This document shows, one piece after another, positions 37,653 through 46,153 of a stretch of 64,000 nucleotides of DNA; position 1 is the stretch's first letter; the number at the start of each line of letters is the position of its first letter. The position numbers were made by a program, and so were the translations under genes. Location of the stretch: positions 1-64,000 of the forward strand of contig CAMJKP010000013.1 in assembly GCA_946406435.1 (NCBI GenBank), in the 5' to 3' direction. The notes under the pieces are model-generated. The model did not search any database. It was not told the DNA's origin and saw only the letters and a list, made by a program, of their open reading frames with translations. The stretch is from an uncultured Prevotellaceae bacterium (GTDB taxonomy: Bacteria; Bacteroidota; Bacteroidia; Bacteroidales; Bacteroidaceae).

Positions 37653-39083
37653 ATGTCAAATTACAAAACACCGGGAGTATATGTGGAAGAAGTTTCCCAA
37701 TTCCCTCCATCAGTTGTTGGTGTTGCAACTGCAATACCTGTATTTATAGGATTCACGGAAAAAGTTCCAGAGGGTCAGGCAAAGAAACCAGTCAAAGTAT
37801 CCAGTCTTGTCGATTTTGTTGACAAGTTTGGTGAAGGGGCCATTCTGTCTATTGAAGACGGCGAACTGAAAGGTGCTGAATTCTGCTTGTATGACAGTAT
37901 CCGTTTGTTCTATGACAATGGTGGAGGCACATGTTATATCTGTTCTGTCGGTCAGTATAACACAAATATTGGAAATGTAACTGCTGATAACTATAAGGGA
38001 AAAAATAATGAGGTTTTCACATCCCTGGAGAAAGTGGATGAAATAACATTGGTACTTTTCCCTGATGCTGCATTGATACTAAGTGCAGAACAGCTTGGTA
38101 CACTTCAGCAGGCTGCATTGAAACATTGTGGTGAAATGAAGGACCGTTTCGCGATTCTGGACGTTAAAGAACTTGGAGATTTGGATGAAACAATAGAGAC
38201 ATTCAGAGAGAATGTAGGTTCTCAATACCTGAATTATGGTGCGGCATATTATCCGTATGTGAAGTCCACTTACACGAAGGATATTGCATTCGACGAGATT
38301 TTGCAAAAGGAATTAGTCGATGAAGAGGGTATCAAAGCAGAATACACTCAACAGTTATCTCCAAAAGATAAGGTGTTGTTGGCGGAAATCCTGACTAAAT
38401 ATGAGGCTGCAACAGGATCTGATAAAAAACTTATAGCTAAAGCTATCGCTGTATTGATTCCTGGTTATTCAAGCATCGCAGCCAAATATCAGGCACAGGC
38501 ATCTTTCGTTCCTGCCAGTGGAGCTGTTGCGGGTATCTATTGTGCCACAGACAGCAACAAGGGTGTATGGCAGGCACCTGCAAACGTGGGTATTGCCTCC
38601 GTGTCAGATGTGAAGGATCGCTTGTCGGATGCTAATCAAGAGAACTTGAACGTGGATGGAACAGCTGGTAAGTCTGTTAATGCCATTCGCTTTTTCAACG
38701 GAAAGGGCATCGTTTTGTGGGGCGCACGTACGTTGGATGGTAACAGTAATGAATGGCGCTACGTGCCAGTTCGCCGTCTGTTCAATTACATCGAAGAGAG
38801 CGTGCAGAAATCTACCAATTGGGCTGTATTCCAGCCTAATGATGCCAACACCTGGGTAAAGGTTCAGTGCCAGATAGAAAATTTCCTATCTAACCTTTGG
38901 CGAGATGGTGCACTGGCAGGTTCAACACCTGACAAGGCTTTCTATGTCAAGGTAGGACAGGATGTAACAATGACTCCTCAGGACATATTGGAGGGAAAAC
39001 TCATTGTGGAAATCGGTATTGCTGCCGTTCGTCCAGCTGAGTTCATCGTATTGAAATTTTCTCACAAATTACAAGAAGTATAA
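37653..39083 (+). CDS. Contractile sheath protein
   Basis: A 476-residue tail-sheath protein. N-terminal YKTPGVYVEEV and the C-terminal sequence FYVKVGQ...DILEGKLIVEIGIAAVRPAEFIVLKF (key pattern VEIG-x-A-x-x-x-PAEFIV) are diagnostic for phage-type sheaths of contractile injection systems; the region WGARTL.GNSNEWRYVPVRRLFNYIEES is the conserved core. Subunits form the helical outer cylinder that shortens on firing and drives the tube into the target. Only one sheath gene exists here, whereas Afp/PVC-type clusters carry three, which places this system nearer to Bacteroidota single-sheath systems. It is followed after 19 bases by the first tube gene. Confidence 0.95.
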   Translation: MSNYKTPGVYVEEVSQFPPSVVGVATAIPVFIGFTEKVPEGQAKKPVKVSSLVDFVDKFGEGAILSIEDGELKGAEFCLYDSIRLFYDNGGGTCYICSVGQYNTNIGNVTADNYKGKNNEVFTSLEKVDEITLVLFPDAALILSAEQLGTLQQAALKHCGEMKDRFAILDVKELGDLDETIETFRENVGSQYLNYGAAYYPYVKSTYTKDIAFDEILQKELVDEEGIKAEYTQQLSPKDKVLLAEILTKYEAATGSDKKLIAKAIAVLIPGYSSIAAKYQAQASFVPASGAVAGIYCATDSNKGVWQAPANVGIASVSDVKDRLSDANQENLNVDGTAGKSVNAIRFFNGKGIVLWGARTLDGNSNEWRYVPVRRLFNYIEESVQKSTNWAVFQPNDANTWVKVQCQIENFLSNLWRDGALAGSTPDKAFYVKVGQDVTMTPQDILEGKLIVEIGIAAVRPAEFIVLKFSHKLQEV

Positions 39084-39102
39084 TTAATAAACAGAATATA
39101 AC

Positions 39103-39546
39103 ATGGCAACAAATAATTATCCATTGACAGGCTTCCATTTCACGGTGAAATGGAGTGATGACGACGAAAATGTAAGTTTCTCAGAAGTAACGGGCTTGAA
39201 TGTATCAACAACACCTATCGAGTACAGAGAAGGTGCGAACAAGGAATATACGACTTTCAAGATGCCGGGACTGAAGAAATACACTAATGTCGTGCTGAAG
39301 CGTGGATCCTTTGCATCAGATAATGGCTTTTATGAGTGGTTTAATTCTATCGCAAACAATACAGTTGAGCGTAGGGATGTTATAATCAGTTTGCTTAACG
39401 AAGAACACGAGCCTGTAGTGACTTGGAGTTTGAAGAACGCCTTCCCAATAAAATATGATGGCGGTTCTTTAAACGCATCGGATGGTAAAGTGGTTATTGA
39501 ATCTGTTGAATTGGCTTATGAGAGTTTCACTGTGACAAGAAAATAA
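39103..39546 (+). CDS. Inner tube protein 1 (gp19/Hcp-like)
   Basis: A 147-residue tube protein of the T4 gp19 family. Landmarks: YPLTGFHFTVKW at the start, SFSEVTGLNVSTTPIEYREG (about 25-44), NVVLKRGSF (about 65-73), WFNSI and the closing strand VVIESVELAYESFTV. Hexameric rings stack to form the inner tube. It is the shorter of two tandem tube genes and, by order, resembles Afp1/Afp5-type major tube protein. Confidence 0.93.
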   Translation: MATNNYPLTGFHFTVKWSDDDENVSFSEVTGLNVSTTPIEYREGANKEYTTFKMPGLKKYTNVVLKRGSFASDNGFYEWFNSIANNTVERRDVIISLLNEEHEPVVTWSLKNAFPIKYDGGSLNASDGKVVIESVELAYESFTVTRK

Positions 39547-39616
39547 TACTGTCATACATGGGGTTGTACTGCCATTGGTGCAGTACAATCCACTCTCATA
39601 AACAAATCGAATCATT

Positions 39617-40105
39617 ATGAATAGTTCGGACAAACTCGTATCTGGCTTCCATTTTTCCGTTAACTTCCTCAATCTCAGCATAGGAGGACTCGGCACTGTC
39701 GTCGGCGCATTAAGCGGTGATGTAACGATTGACATGTCGTTCTCCGAGGTATCTGGCATAGAGTCTTCTATACAAACGGAAGAGGTGGCGGAAGGAGGAA
39801 ATAATACGTTTAAATATAAATTACCTAAACCCGCTTCACATAAGAATCTGGTGCTGAAACGTGCTCTCTCTACCGCACCATCTATGCTAGTCAAATGGGC
39901 AACAGAGGGAATACAGAACTTTAATTTTTCACCATGCGTTGTGGTAGTTTCATTATTGGATGAAAGTCACATGCCAATAAAAGTGTGGTCTTTTCACAAT
40001 GCATATCCTATTAAGTTGGATGTTTCTGGAATTAATGCCAAAAATTCGGAATTAGTCATAGAGACATTGGAACTTGCATATAACTATTCAAATAGAATAT
40101 TATAA
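39617..40105 (+). CDS. Inner tube protein 2 (gp19-like)
   Basis: A 162-residue second tube protein with the same frame: VSGFHFSVNFLN, FSEVSGIESSIQTEEVAEGG (about 46-65), KNLVLKRALS, FSPCVVVVSLLDE and VIETLELAYNYS. It is longer by a loop of about 15 residues after LSIGGLGTVVGAL. In related systems a second tube paralogue forms the transition ring between tube and baseplate spike, which fits its position next to the hub genes. It is 70 bases after the first tube gene and 2 bases before the DUF5908 gene. Confidence 0.9.
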   Translation: MNSSDKLVSGFHFSVNFLNLSIGGLGTVVGALSGDVTIDMSFSEVSGIESSIQTEEVAEGGNNTFKYKLPKPASHKNLVLKRALSTAPSMLVKWATEGIQNFNFSPCVVVVSLLDESHMPIKVWSFHNAYPIKLDVSGINAKNSELVIETLELAYNYSNRIL

Positions 40106-40107
40106 TC

Positions 40108-40266
40108 ATGACAGTAAAGATTAAAGAACTGAATATCAAAGCGAATATCGTGAGTGGTTCGATAAAAGAGTCAGACTTAAAGCCCGAATCACCTCGAAGG
40201 GATCAATATGTGAATTCGTTGGTCAGGGACTTTTATGAAAACAATAATAATCGGAGGGAAAGATGA
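40108..40266 (+). CDS. DUF5908 small injection-system protein
   Basis: A 52-residue protein (start MTVKIKELNIKANIVSG, end NNNNRRER) encoded between the second tube gene and the Afp7-like gene, overlapping the latter by 4 bases (ATGA). Short proteins with the pattern M-x-V-x-I-K-E-L-x-I-x-A are the DUF5908 family and occur at this same place in Bacteroidota injection clusters. Function is not known; it could be a small hub or assembly component at the Afp6 position. It is below the length cut-off of many gene finders. Confidence 0.8.
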   Translation: MTVKIKELNIKANIVSGSIKESDLKPESPRRDQYVNSLVRDFYENNNNRRER

Positions 40267-40880
40267 GCATATTGGATATCAAAAGCGGTAAAAGAGAATA
40301 CATGACCTTGCAGGCCTATGAAGATTATTTTTTCAATAATGTAATAGGGGATGAGTATCAGGTTATGATTAATCCTGATACTTTCGAGAGAAGATTCACT
40401 GCATCGTATGAGAAACCTAAATCTATATTAGGAAAATATAGTATATCCTCAGGTCTATTCTCCGGGATGGGGACAACCACTTATAATTTTTCGCTTATCT
40501 TGGATGGGACTGGTATTGTCAATCCGGCTAAAAAGGACGTTAAAAAAGAGTTGGATGATTTAATGAATGTTCTGTTCACGAAATGGGGAGATGGAGGGCG
40601 TTGTCCCAACTATGTAATTATAACTTATTGTCATGAAACATTCAGATGTGTCGTTACTTCTGTTGTTGTAAAATATACTCTTTTTAACCCCGACGGTACG
40701 CCGCTTCGTGCTACCGTGACATGTTCATTTTCTTCTGCAGATAGATTTACCAACCAATCAGATATGAAGAAAAAGATATCAGAAAATGAGAAAAGTTGGT
40801 TTGAAGATTTCTCAGAAGTTATTTCCTCAAGTGTGAAAAACGAATGTGATTCATTGTATAACTTGTTAGCTATTAAGTAA
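40263..40880 (+). CDS. Afp7-like baseplate hub protein (CIS tube-domain, no LysM)
   Basis: A 205-residue protein matching the N-terminal domain of Afp7/Pvc7-type hub proteins: DEYQVMINPDTFERRFTASYEK (by position ~31-52; key residues NP.....), FSLILDGTGIV, LMNVLFTKWGDGGRCPNYVIITY and SSVVVKYTLFNPDGTPLRATVTCSFSSADRF-type strand pairs near 140-165. Most relatives end in a LysM domain; here the last 45 residues (KKKISENEKSW to LLAIK) are a helical tail with no LysM signature. It joins tube and spike. It overlaps DUF5908 by 4 bases and is followed 2 bases later by the spike gene. Confidence 0.82.
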   Translation: MSILDIKSGKREYMTLQAYEDYFFNNVIGDEYQVMINPDTFERRFTASYEKPKSILGKYSISSGLFSGMGTTTYNFSLILDGTGIVNPAKKDVKKELDDLMNVLFTKWGDGGRCPNYVIITYCHETFRCVVTSVVVKYTLFNPDGTPLRATVTCSFSSADRFTNQSDMKKKISENEKSWFEDFSEVISSSVKNECDSLYNLLAIK

Positions 40881-40882
40881 GC

Positions 40883-42577
40883 ATGAATAAGATTTGTGTG
40901 CAAAATGGCATAAAAGAATTCGAGTCCCCCTACATTTGCATAAAGGTGAATGGAAAAGATTTCGATTATCCGGAAAGTATTTTTTCGGTGGCTGTCAGAC
41001 GTGAATATAATAGGATTTCTACTCTAGAAATGCATCTGAAAAACAAACAGGGGATATTTGAAGAAATTAACATGTCAAAAAAAGACATCTTTTCTACTAA
41101 TTCTGCTATCGAAATGTGGATGGGAGAATCGATTGGAAAGGAAACATATTGTGCTTTTAAAGGCACAATTATCAAATTGGGCACATATGAAAATGACGAA
41201 ATACTCCGCATTGAAGCCAAACATGTTGCAGAGGAGATGACGAAAAATCGTAAACTTCGCAGTTTTGGGGATAAATCAGATACGGAAATCATAAACGATA
41301 TATGTTCGGAATATGGTTTCAATCCACCCCTTGATGATGTTTCAAGTGTCCCAAATGATAATAACACACAAGCAAACGTCACCGATTGGGATTTCATTAA
41401 TATACGTGCAGAAGCCCTTGGGTTAATGGTATTTACAACGCCAGAGGGAATTTCCATAGAAAAACCTGATTTCCAGAAGAAAGCCCTCACTATAACAAAA
41501 GATGATATTAAAGAAATAGAAATCAATAATGATTCCAGATACAGTCCTAAAAATTATATTGTGCAGGCATGGAATTATACGGAACAGGAGACTGATGGCG
41601 AAAGTTCTGAATCTTCCGATTCCGAAGAGAATATGAAGGTTCTTTCCATGAGTGGTCTGGAAGATTCCCGTATGACGGAAATTTATCAGAATGCTCTTTC
41701 TATGCGTAATGATCTGGCCTATCTCAGAGGTAAATTGACAATATTTGGGCGGGCTCCTATATTGCCGAATGATGTTCTTGACATTGAGGATGTGTGGGAA
41801 ACGTTTGGTATGAATGTCATCGTGTCGAAGGTTCTTCAAGTTGTTTCTGCGGAGGGATGGGAAACCAAAATAGAATTCGGATATGACGATACCGCCTACC
41901 TAAATAGATTTGATGATGTGGTTGCGAATCCTTCTATGGGTACAATCCCATGCACTAACGGATTGCAAATTGCAAAAGTTGAAGGTATCGATAAAGACCC
42001 TCTGGAGCAAGGAAGAATTAACATCCGACTTGCGAATTCTATGGAAACGAAATTGTGGGCTCGACTTGCCACATTGGATGCTGGTAATGGACGTGGAACC
42101 TTTTTTATGCCAGAAATAGGAGACGAGGTGATTGTCGGTTTTGTTGATGACAATCCTGGACAAGCAATTATCTTGGGGATGTTGCATAGTGGTATGGCAA
42201 AAGCACCTTTTGAACAAACAGAAGAGAATCCTATCAAAGGCTATGTGAGTCGGGAAAAGATAATCGTTCAATTCAATGATGAAAAAAAATCATTATCAAT
42301 AGAAACTCCTGGCGGCAACAAGATCTTGATTAGTGATGAAGACAAAGGAATCTCTATGGAAGATCAGAATGGTAATATTCTCGTGTTGAATGACCAGGGA
42401 ATTACGATGGAGAGTCAAAAGAAAATCACTATAAAGGCAGCGCAAGATGTCGTCATAGAAGGAAACAATGTCAATATTAAAGCCAAAGCTCAACTGAAGG
42501 CAGAGGGTACCCAAGGTGCAGAGTTTTCTGCAAAAGGTAATACAGTTGTCAAAGGTGCCTTGGTTCAGATAAATTAA
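40883..42577 (+). CDS. VgrG/Afp8-like spike protein
   Basis: A 564-residue trimeric spike. Residues ~15-340 are the phage gpD/VgrG-type hub domains (SPYICIKVNGKDF, ADVTDWDFINIRAEALG-type segment near 165-180, GLMVFTTPEG); about 350-440 is the gp5 OB-fold (VEGIDKDPLEQGRINIRL, FFMPEIGDEVIVGFVDDNPGQAIILGML); about 450-564 is a beta-prism with regular repeats (KGISMEDQNGNILVL, GITMESQKKITIKAA, VVIEGNNVNIKA). No effector domain is fused at the C-terminus. It is directly followed by the PAAR tip gene, as expected. Confidence 0.93.
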   Translation: MNKICVQNGIKEFESPYICIKVNGKDFDYPESIFSVAVRREYNRISTLEMHLKNKQGIFEEINMSKKDIFSTNSAIEMWMGESIGKETYCAFKGTIIKLGTYENDEILRIEAKHVAEEMTKNRKLRSFGDKSDTEIINDICSEYGFNPPLDDVSSVPNDNNTQANVTDWDFINIRAEALGLMVFTTPEGISIEKPDFQKKALTITKDDIKEIEINNDSRYSPKNYIVQAWNYTEQETDGESSESSDSEENMKVLSMSGLEDSRMTEIYQNALSMRNDLAYLRGKLTIFGRAPILPNDVLDIEDVWETFGMNVIVSKVLQVVSAEGWETKIEFGYDDTAYLNRFDDVVANPSMGTIPCTNGLQIAKVEGIDKDPLEQGRINIRLANSMETKLWARLATLDAGNGRGTFFMPEIGDEVIVGFVDDNPGQAIILGMLHSGMAKAPFEQTEENPIKGYVSREKIIVQFNDEKKSLSIETPGGNKILISDEDKGISMEDQNGNILVLNDQGITMESQKKITIKAAQDVVIEGNNVNIKAKAQLKAEGTQGAEFSAKGNTVVKGALVQIN

Positions 42578-42592
42578 TAAAAAAAAAATTTT

Positions 42593-42859
42593 ATGGCAGC
42601 AGCAGTAAGAATAGGAGATCTAACCAATGATGGAGGTGTAGTTGTAGGACCTGGAGTTCCGACTGTTCAGATTGGAGGAATTCCGGCAGCGGTTATAGGC
42701 GATATGCATGCTAGTCTAATTCCTGCACCTATCCATGCTTTTGTGATTGGAAGTTCAAACGTGTTAATAGGTGGCAAACCTGCTCTTCGTATCACAGATG
42801 CATGTGGGTGTGGTGCTGTGCCTGTAGTAGGATGTCCAACTGTAATTATAGGAGGTTAA
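42593..42859 (+). CDS. PAAR-motif spike tip protein
   Basis: An 88-residue PAAR protein that sharpens the spike. It reads as short beta turns (VRIGDLTNDGG, VVVGPGVPTVQIGGIPAAVIGD, FVIGSSNVLIGGKPALRITD) with the Zn-binding candidates His54/His63-type residues around MHASLIPAPIHAF and Cys residues in DACGCG and VGCP. It carries no toxin extension. It lies between the spike and the gp25 gene with gaps of 15 and 3 bases. Confidence 0.93.
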   Translation: MAAAVRIGDLTNDGGVVVGPGVPTVQIGGIPAAVIGDMHASLIPAPIHAFVIGSSNVLIGGKPALRITDACGCGAVPVVGCPTVIIGG

Positions 42860-42862
42860 AAT

Positions 42863-43246
42863 ATGAATGATTTTATCGGTACGGGATGGAGTTTCCCTCC
42901 ACATTTCAACAAATATACCGGGAACGTAGATATGGTTTCTGGGCAAGATGAAATAGAAGGAAGTTTAAGAATCCTTTTTTCTACCAATTTGAAAGAAAGA
43001 CTGTTTCATCCGGATTTTGGTTGTGACTTGCGAAGATTTAACTTCTCAAACAACAATAATGCTACGATACTTCGTATTCAAAGCCTCGTTTCATCAAATA
43101 TAAAGGAATATGAGCCTCGAATAATCTTGAATAGTGTAAATGTGAATGTTGACGAACTCCTAGATGGAAAATTCGTTATCCATATTGAATATACAATCAA
43201 AAATACCAACTCAAAATATAGCATGGTATATCCATATTATATGTAA
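42863..43246 (+). CDS. gp25-like baseplate wedge protein (Afp9-like)
   Basis: A 127-residue baseplate protein of the gp25/TssE lysozyme-like family: GTGWSFPPHF at the start, GQDEIEGSLRILFSTNLKERLFHPDFGCDLRRF in the middle (family signature with the E-R-x-x-x-P-x-F-G-C/S pattern, residues ~36-68), then two closing strands. In spite of its name this family is structural and joins sheath and baseplate. Overlap-free, 14 bases before the large baseplate gene. Confidence 0.92.
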   Translation: MNDFIGTGWSFPPHFNKYTGNVDMVSGQDEIEGSLRILFSTNLKERLFHPDFGCDLRRFNFSNNNNATILRIQSLVSSNIKEYEPRIILNSVNVNVDELLDGKFVIHIEYTIKNTNSKYSMVYPYYM

Positions 43247-43260
43247 TAACAGAGACGATT

Positions 43261-46152
43261 ATGAGTAATAGTAAGAACATTGGCAGCTGCAAAGGAACGA
43301 GACAGAGTGACCGTCTCCCGAGTGCTCTATCTGATAATTATTGTAAGATAGATGAACGCTCTTTCAATGATTTAATTCATCACATAGCGGAATACGCCAA
43401 GAAAGTGAACTTCTATGGCGATAATGACGAATTGGATGGAAATTGGGAACCCTTTTTTAAGGAGATATATAATTATGAAACACAGTCAATCGAATTGAAT
43501 TCACTCCAAAAACAGATGAATGATGGTTCGGTTCCTCCTCATTTGGCTTTGTTGTTGTCTTTCCTTAAACTGTATCAGATACAACAAAACAACCTCAATA
43601 AATTAGCAGAACGTCATCTTGATTTCTATTATAAAAACGTCTTAGGATTCAGTCCAAGAGAGGGTAGGGTAGGAAATGCTGTTGTATTCGTAAGCCCAAT
43701 GAAAAATACTCCTTCTGTCATTCTGCCTAAAGGGACACTTTTCGATGCGGGGAAGGATTCCGATGGAAAAAACATTACGTTTGAATCCATAGAGGAAGTG
43801 ACAATTAATAATGCAGAGGTCAATGGTTGCTACTATTATTATCTTGCCAATAACGGTAATTATGAATTTACCGATATTAATTGTCAAGATGAAAAGCAAC
43901 ATCTTCATGACGTACGTACTCCTAATGATGCGGTAGATTTTGATGAAAGTAAATTTGGATTGGCAATGGCTATTCCTACTTTTTTTCAGGCTAAAAACGT
44001 TAAAAACATAGACTTGGGTACTTTTGGAGAAAAAATTAATCTTGATTTTTTTGACGTGGAATATACTGGCGAAGGTGGATGGGTGAAGGTTGATGCCGTA
44101 AGGTATATCTATCAGAAAACAATCGCACAGGAGTATATTAGTAATGAGAAGAGGAAAGAAATGTCAACTTTTCTCTGGGAAAAGATTGTGCCGCAAGTTG
44201 ACTATGAGGTATATTATAAGGAAATATCTTATAAGGATATAATAGGAATTGCAGAAAAAAAAGGTTTGTTGTCTAAAGCAAAGAAAATGTTTGTGGATGC
44301 CCAAAAAGATCATGGACAAAAAAAACATTATTATTTGCATATAGATGGCGTCAGGGAACCTGTAGCTCCATATAACTCCAGAATACATGGAGAGGGATAC
44401 GACTCTGTAAACCCTATCATACGATTCGTTCCTAAAGATAAAAACATAATCAAAGACAAAAAGGATCATTCTTGGGATTTGTTAGACATCACACGTGAAT
44501 CTTTTGAAGGTATATACCTACAAGAAGTGGGTTCGACCGATAACATAACCATAGAAAACAAATATGGTATGGTGAATAATGTTACAGGTTGTCATCCTTT
44601 TGGATATAATGGCATTGAGATTACCGCAGAGGGTAAATCATCTGTGAGGTATAAGCGACTAACTGTGAATTATAGTCGTCCAAATACAACGGATTATTTT
44701 TTAGTAAAAATCAATACTCCAAGTAGGGAAATTGACTATAAGTCCAATAAGAATAAAACTTACAGTATTAATGTTGAGTTTTGTGAAGAATTTAAGGTCG
44801 AAAAAACTGAAATAACAAATAATTCAGAATTTCCCGTTTTTAAATACACCCCAGATTATTCAAAAGGCGAAATATCCGCTTCTTCTACACCTGTTGAGCT
44901 GAAAGAGTCCATTACATACGACTCTAATATCCATATTCCTACGGGGAGAATGGAATTGTTTGCCATTACCCCATGGGGAATCTTAAAAAATGACGGAGAA
45001 AATAACAACCTATTTGCTAACGATAGCCATCCTTCGTTGTGTTACCATAAGAACAATGACAATAATAAATTTAAATCAGGCCTTTTTATTGCCATATCTA
45101 ATATATTCCGCCCAACATGTCTAAGTCTGTATTTTGAATTAGGCAAATTCAATGTCGAGAAACTTCCAGTCTCCTGGGAGTATTTAGACAAAGATAATAA
45201 ATGGCACGAATTTGATAGAATGAACCTATATAAAGATGGGACGTGTAATTTTACACGAAATGGTGTTGTGCAGATTTACTTGGATGATAATGTCTTTTAC
45301 AAAAAACGGTATCTTCCTACGGATGTTATATGGCTGTTTGCCAAAATTGATAGCAAAAGTGATAGTAAAATCGAGTTCTTAAAATATGTAAAAAGCATAA
45401 GGACACAGGCTGTTGAAGTTATGTTTAGTGAGAACTCTGCTGGCACAATCAAAGATGATGTCTATTTGCCAAAAGGTACTATTACCAAACTCGTCAAAAA
45501 CATAAAAGGAATAAAAAAAGTCGAACAACCTTTTGACGGCTTTGTCGGAGTTTCAACAGAAACGAAGGACGAATTCTATTGTCGTGTAAGTGAAAAACTA
45601 CATCACAAGGGTAAGGCGTGGAGTTGTTGGGATTATGAAAGAATACTGTTGGAAAAATACCCTCAACTTGCTGCCGTAAAGTGTACCCCATGTTCTTCTA
45701 ATCCAGGAACCGTAAAAATCGTTGTTTTCCCAAATGTGTCTTTGGTTCCGCAAGACAACATTTTCAGGCCACAAATTGATGCTTTTACACAAGATGAAAT
45801 AGAACGTTTTCTTCCGACAATTTCTTCTCCTTTTGTGAAATTTACAATTGTATCTCCTGATTATGAGATGAAGGAAATCAGAAGTACAATTGTTCTGAAA
45901 CAAGAGTATCATGATGATGAATATTACAGAGGAGTAATCAGAGAAGAACTGATTAACTATCTGACTCCGTGGCTCAACGATCCAATGAATGTCTCTTTTG
46001 ATTCCATTATTCCTGAAGAACACGATATCTTGTTTTTTCTGGAAAAACTGGAATATGTTGACTATATAAAGACATTGGACATATATAATAAATCTGCATC
46101 TTCAGATTCAGATACCGGACATACGATTAAAATCACAATTGAAAAAGAATAA
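43261..46152 (+). CDS. Baseplate J-like wedge protein (Afp11/gp6-like)
   Basis: A 963-residue baseplate wedge component. The N-terminus (about 1-130) is helical with a DGSVPPHLALLLSFLKLYQ segment; HLDFYYKNVLGFSPREG (about 120-136) leads into a beta-rich middle typical of large Bacteroidota versions; the C-terminal third (about 720-955) carries the baseplate-J signature LPKGTITKLVKNIKGIKKVEQ-type strand, GVSTETKDEFYCRVSEKLHHKG and the ending VDYIKTLDIYN. It forms wedges with the Afp12-like protein encoded 1 base downstream (stop at 46150-46152, ATG at 46154). Confidence 0.88.
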   Translation: MSNSKNIGSCKGTRQSDRLPSALSDNYCKIDERSFNDLIHHIAEYAKKVNFYGDNDELDGNWEPFFKEIYNYETQSIELNSLQKQMNDGSVPPHLALLLSFLKLYQIQQNNLNKLAERHLDFYYKNVLGFSPREGRVGNAVVFVSPMKNTPSVILPKGTLFDAGKDSDGKNITFESIEEVTINNAEVNGCYYYYLANNGNYEFTDINCQDEKQHLHDVRTPNDAVDFDESKFGLAMAIPTFFQAKNVKNIDLGTFGEKINLDFFDVEYTGEGGWVKVDAVRYIYQKTIAQEYISNEKRKEMSTFLWEKIVPQVDYEVYYKEISYKDIIGIAEKKGLLSKAKKMFVDAQKDHGQKKHYYLHIDGVREPVAPYNSRIHGEGYDSVNPIIRFVPKDKNIIKDKKDHSWDLLDITRESFEGIYLQEVGSTDNITIENKYGMVNNVTGCHPFGYNGIEITAEGKSSVRYKRLTVNYSRPNTTDYFLVKINTPSREIDYKSNKNKTYSINVEFCEEFKVEKTEITNNSEFPVFKYTPDYSKGEISASSTPVELKESITYDSNIHIPTGRMELFAITPWGILKNDGENNNLFANDSHPSLCYHKNNDNNKFKSGLFIAISNIFRPTCLSLYFELGKFNVEKLPVSWEYLDKDNKWHEFDRMNLYKDGTCNFTRNGVVQIYLDDNVFYKKRYLPTDVIWLFAKIDSKSDSKIEFLKYVKSIRTQAVEVMFSENSAGTIKDDVYLPKGTITKLVKNIKGIKKVEQPFDGFVGVSTETKDEFYCRVSEKLHHKGKAWSCWDYERILLEKYPQLAAVKCTPCSSNPGTVKIVVFPNVSLVPQDNIFRPQIDAFTQDEIERFLPTISSPFVKFTIVSPDYEMKEIRSTIVLKQEYHDDEYYRGVIREELINYLTPWLNDPMNVSFDSIIPEEHDILFFLEKLEYVDYIKTLDIYNKSASSDSDTGHTIKITIEKE

Positions 46153-46153
46153 T

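Noticed and set aside
40966..41526. 186-residue minus-strand frame
   Set aside because: Antisense to the spike gene, which has full VgrG-like domain order.
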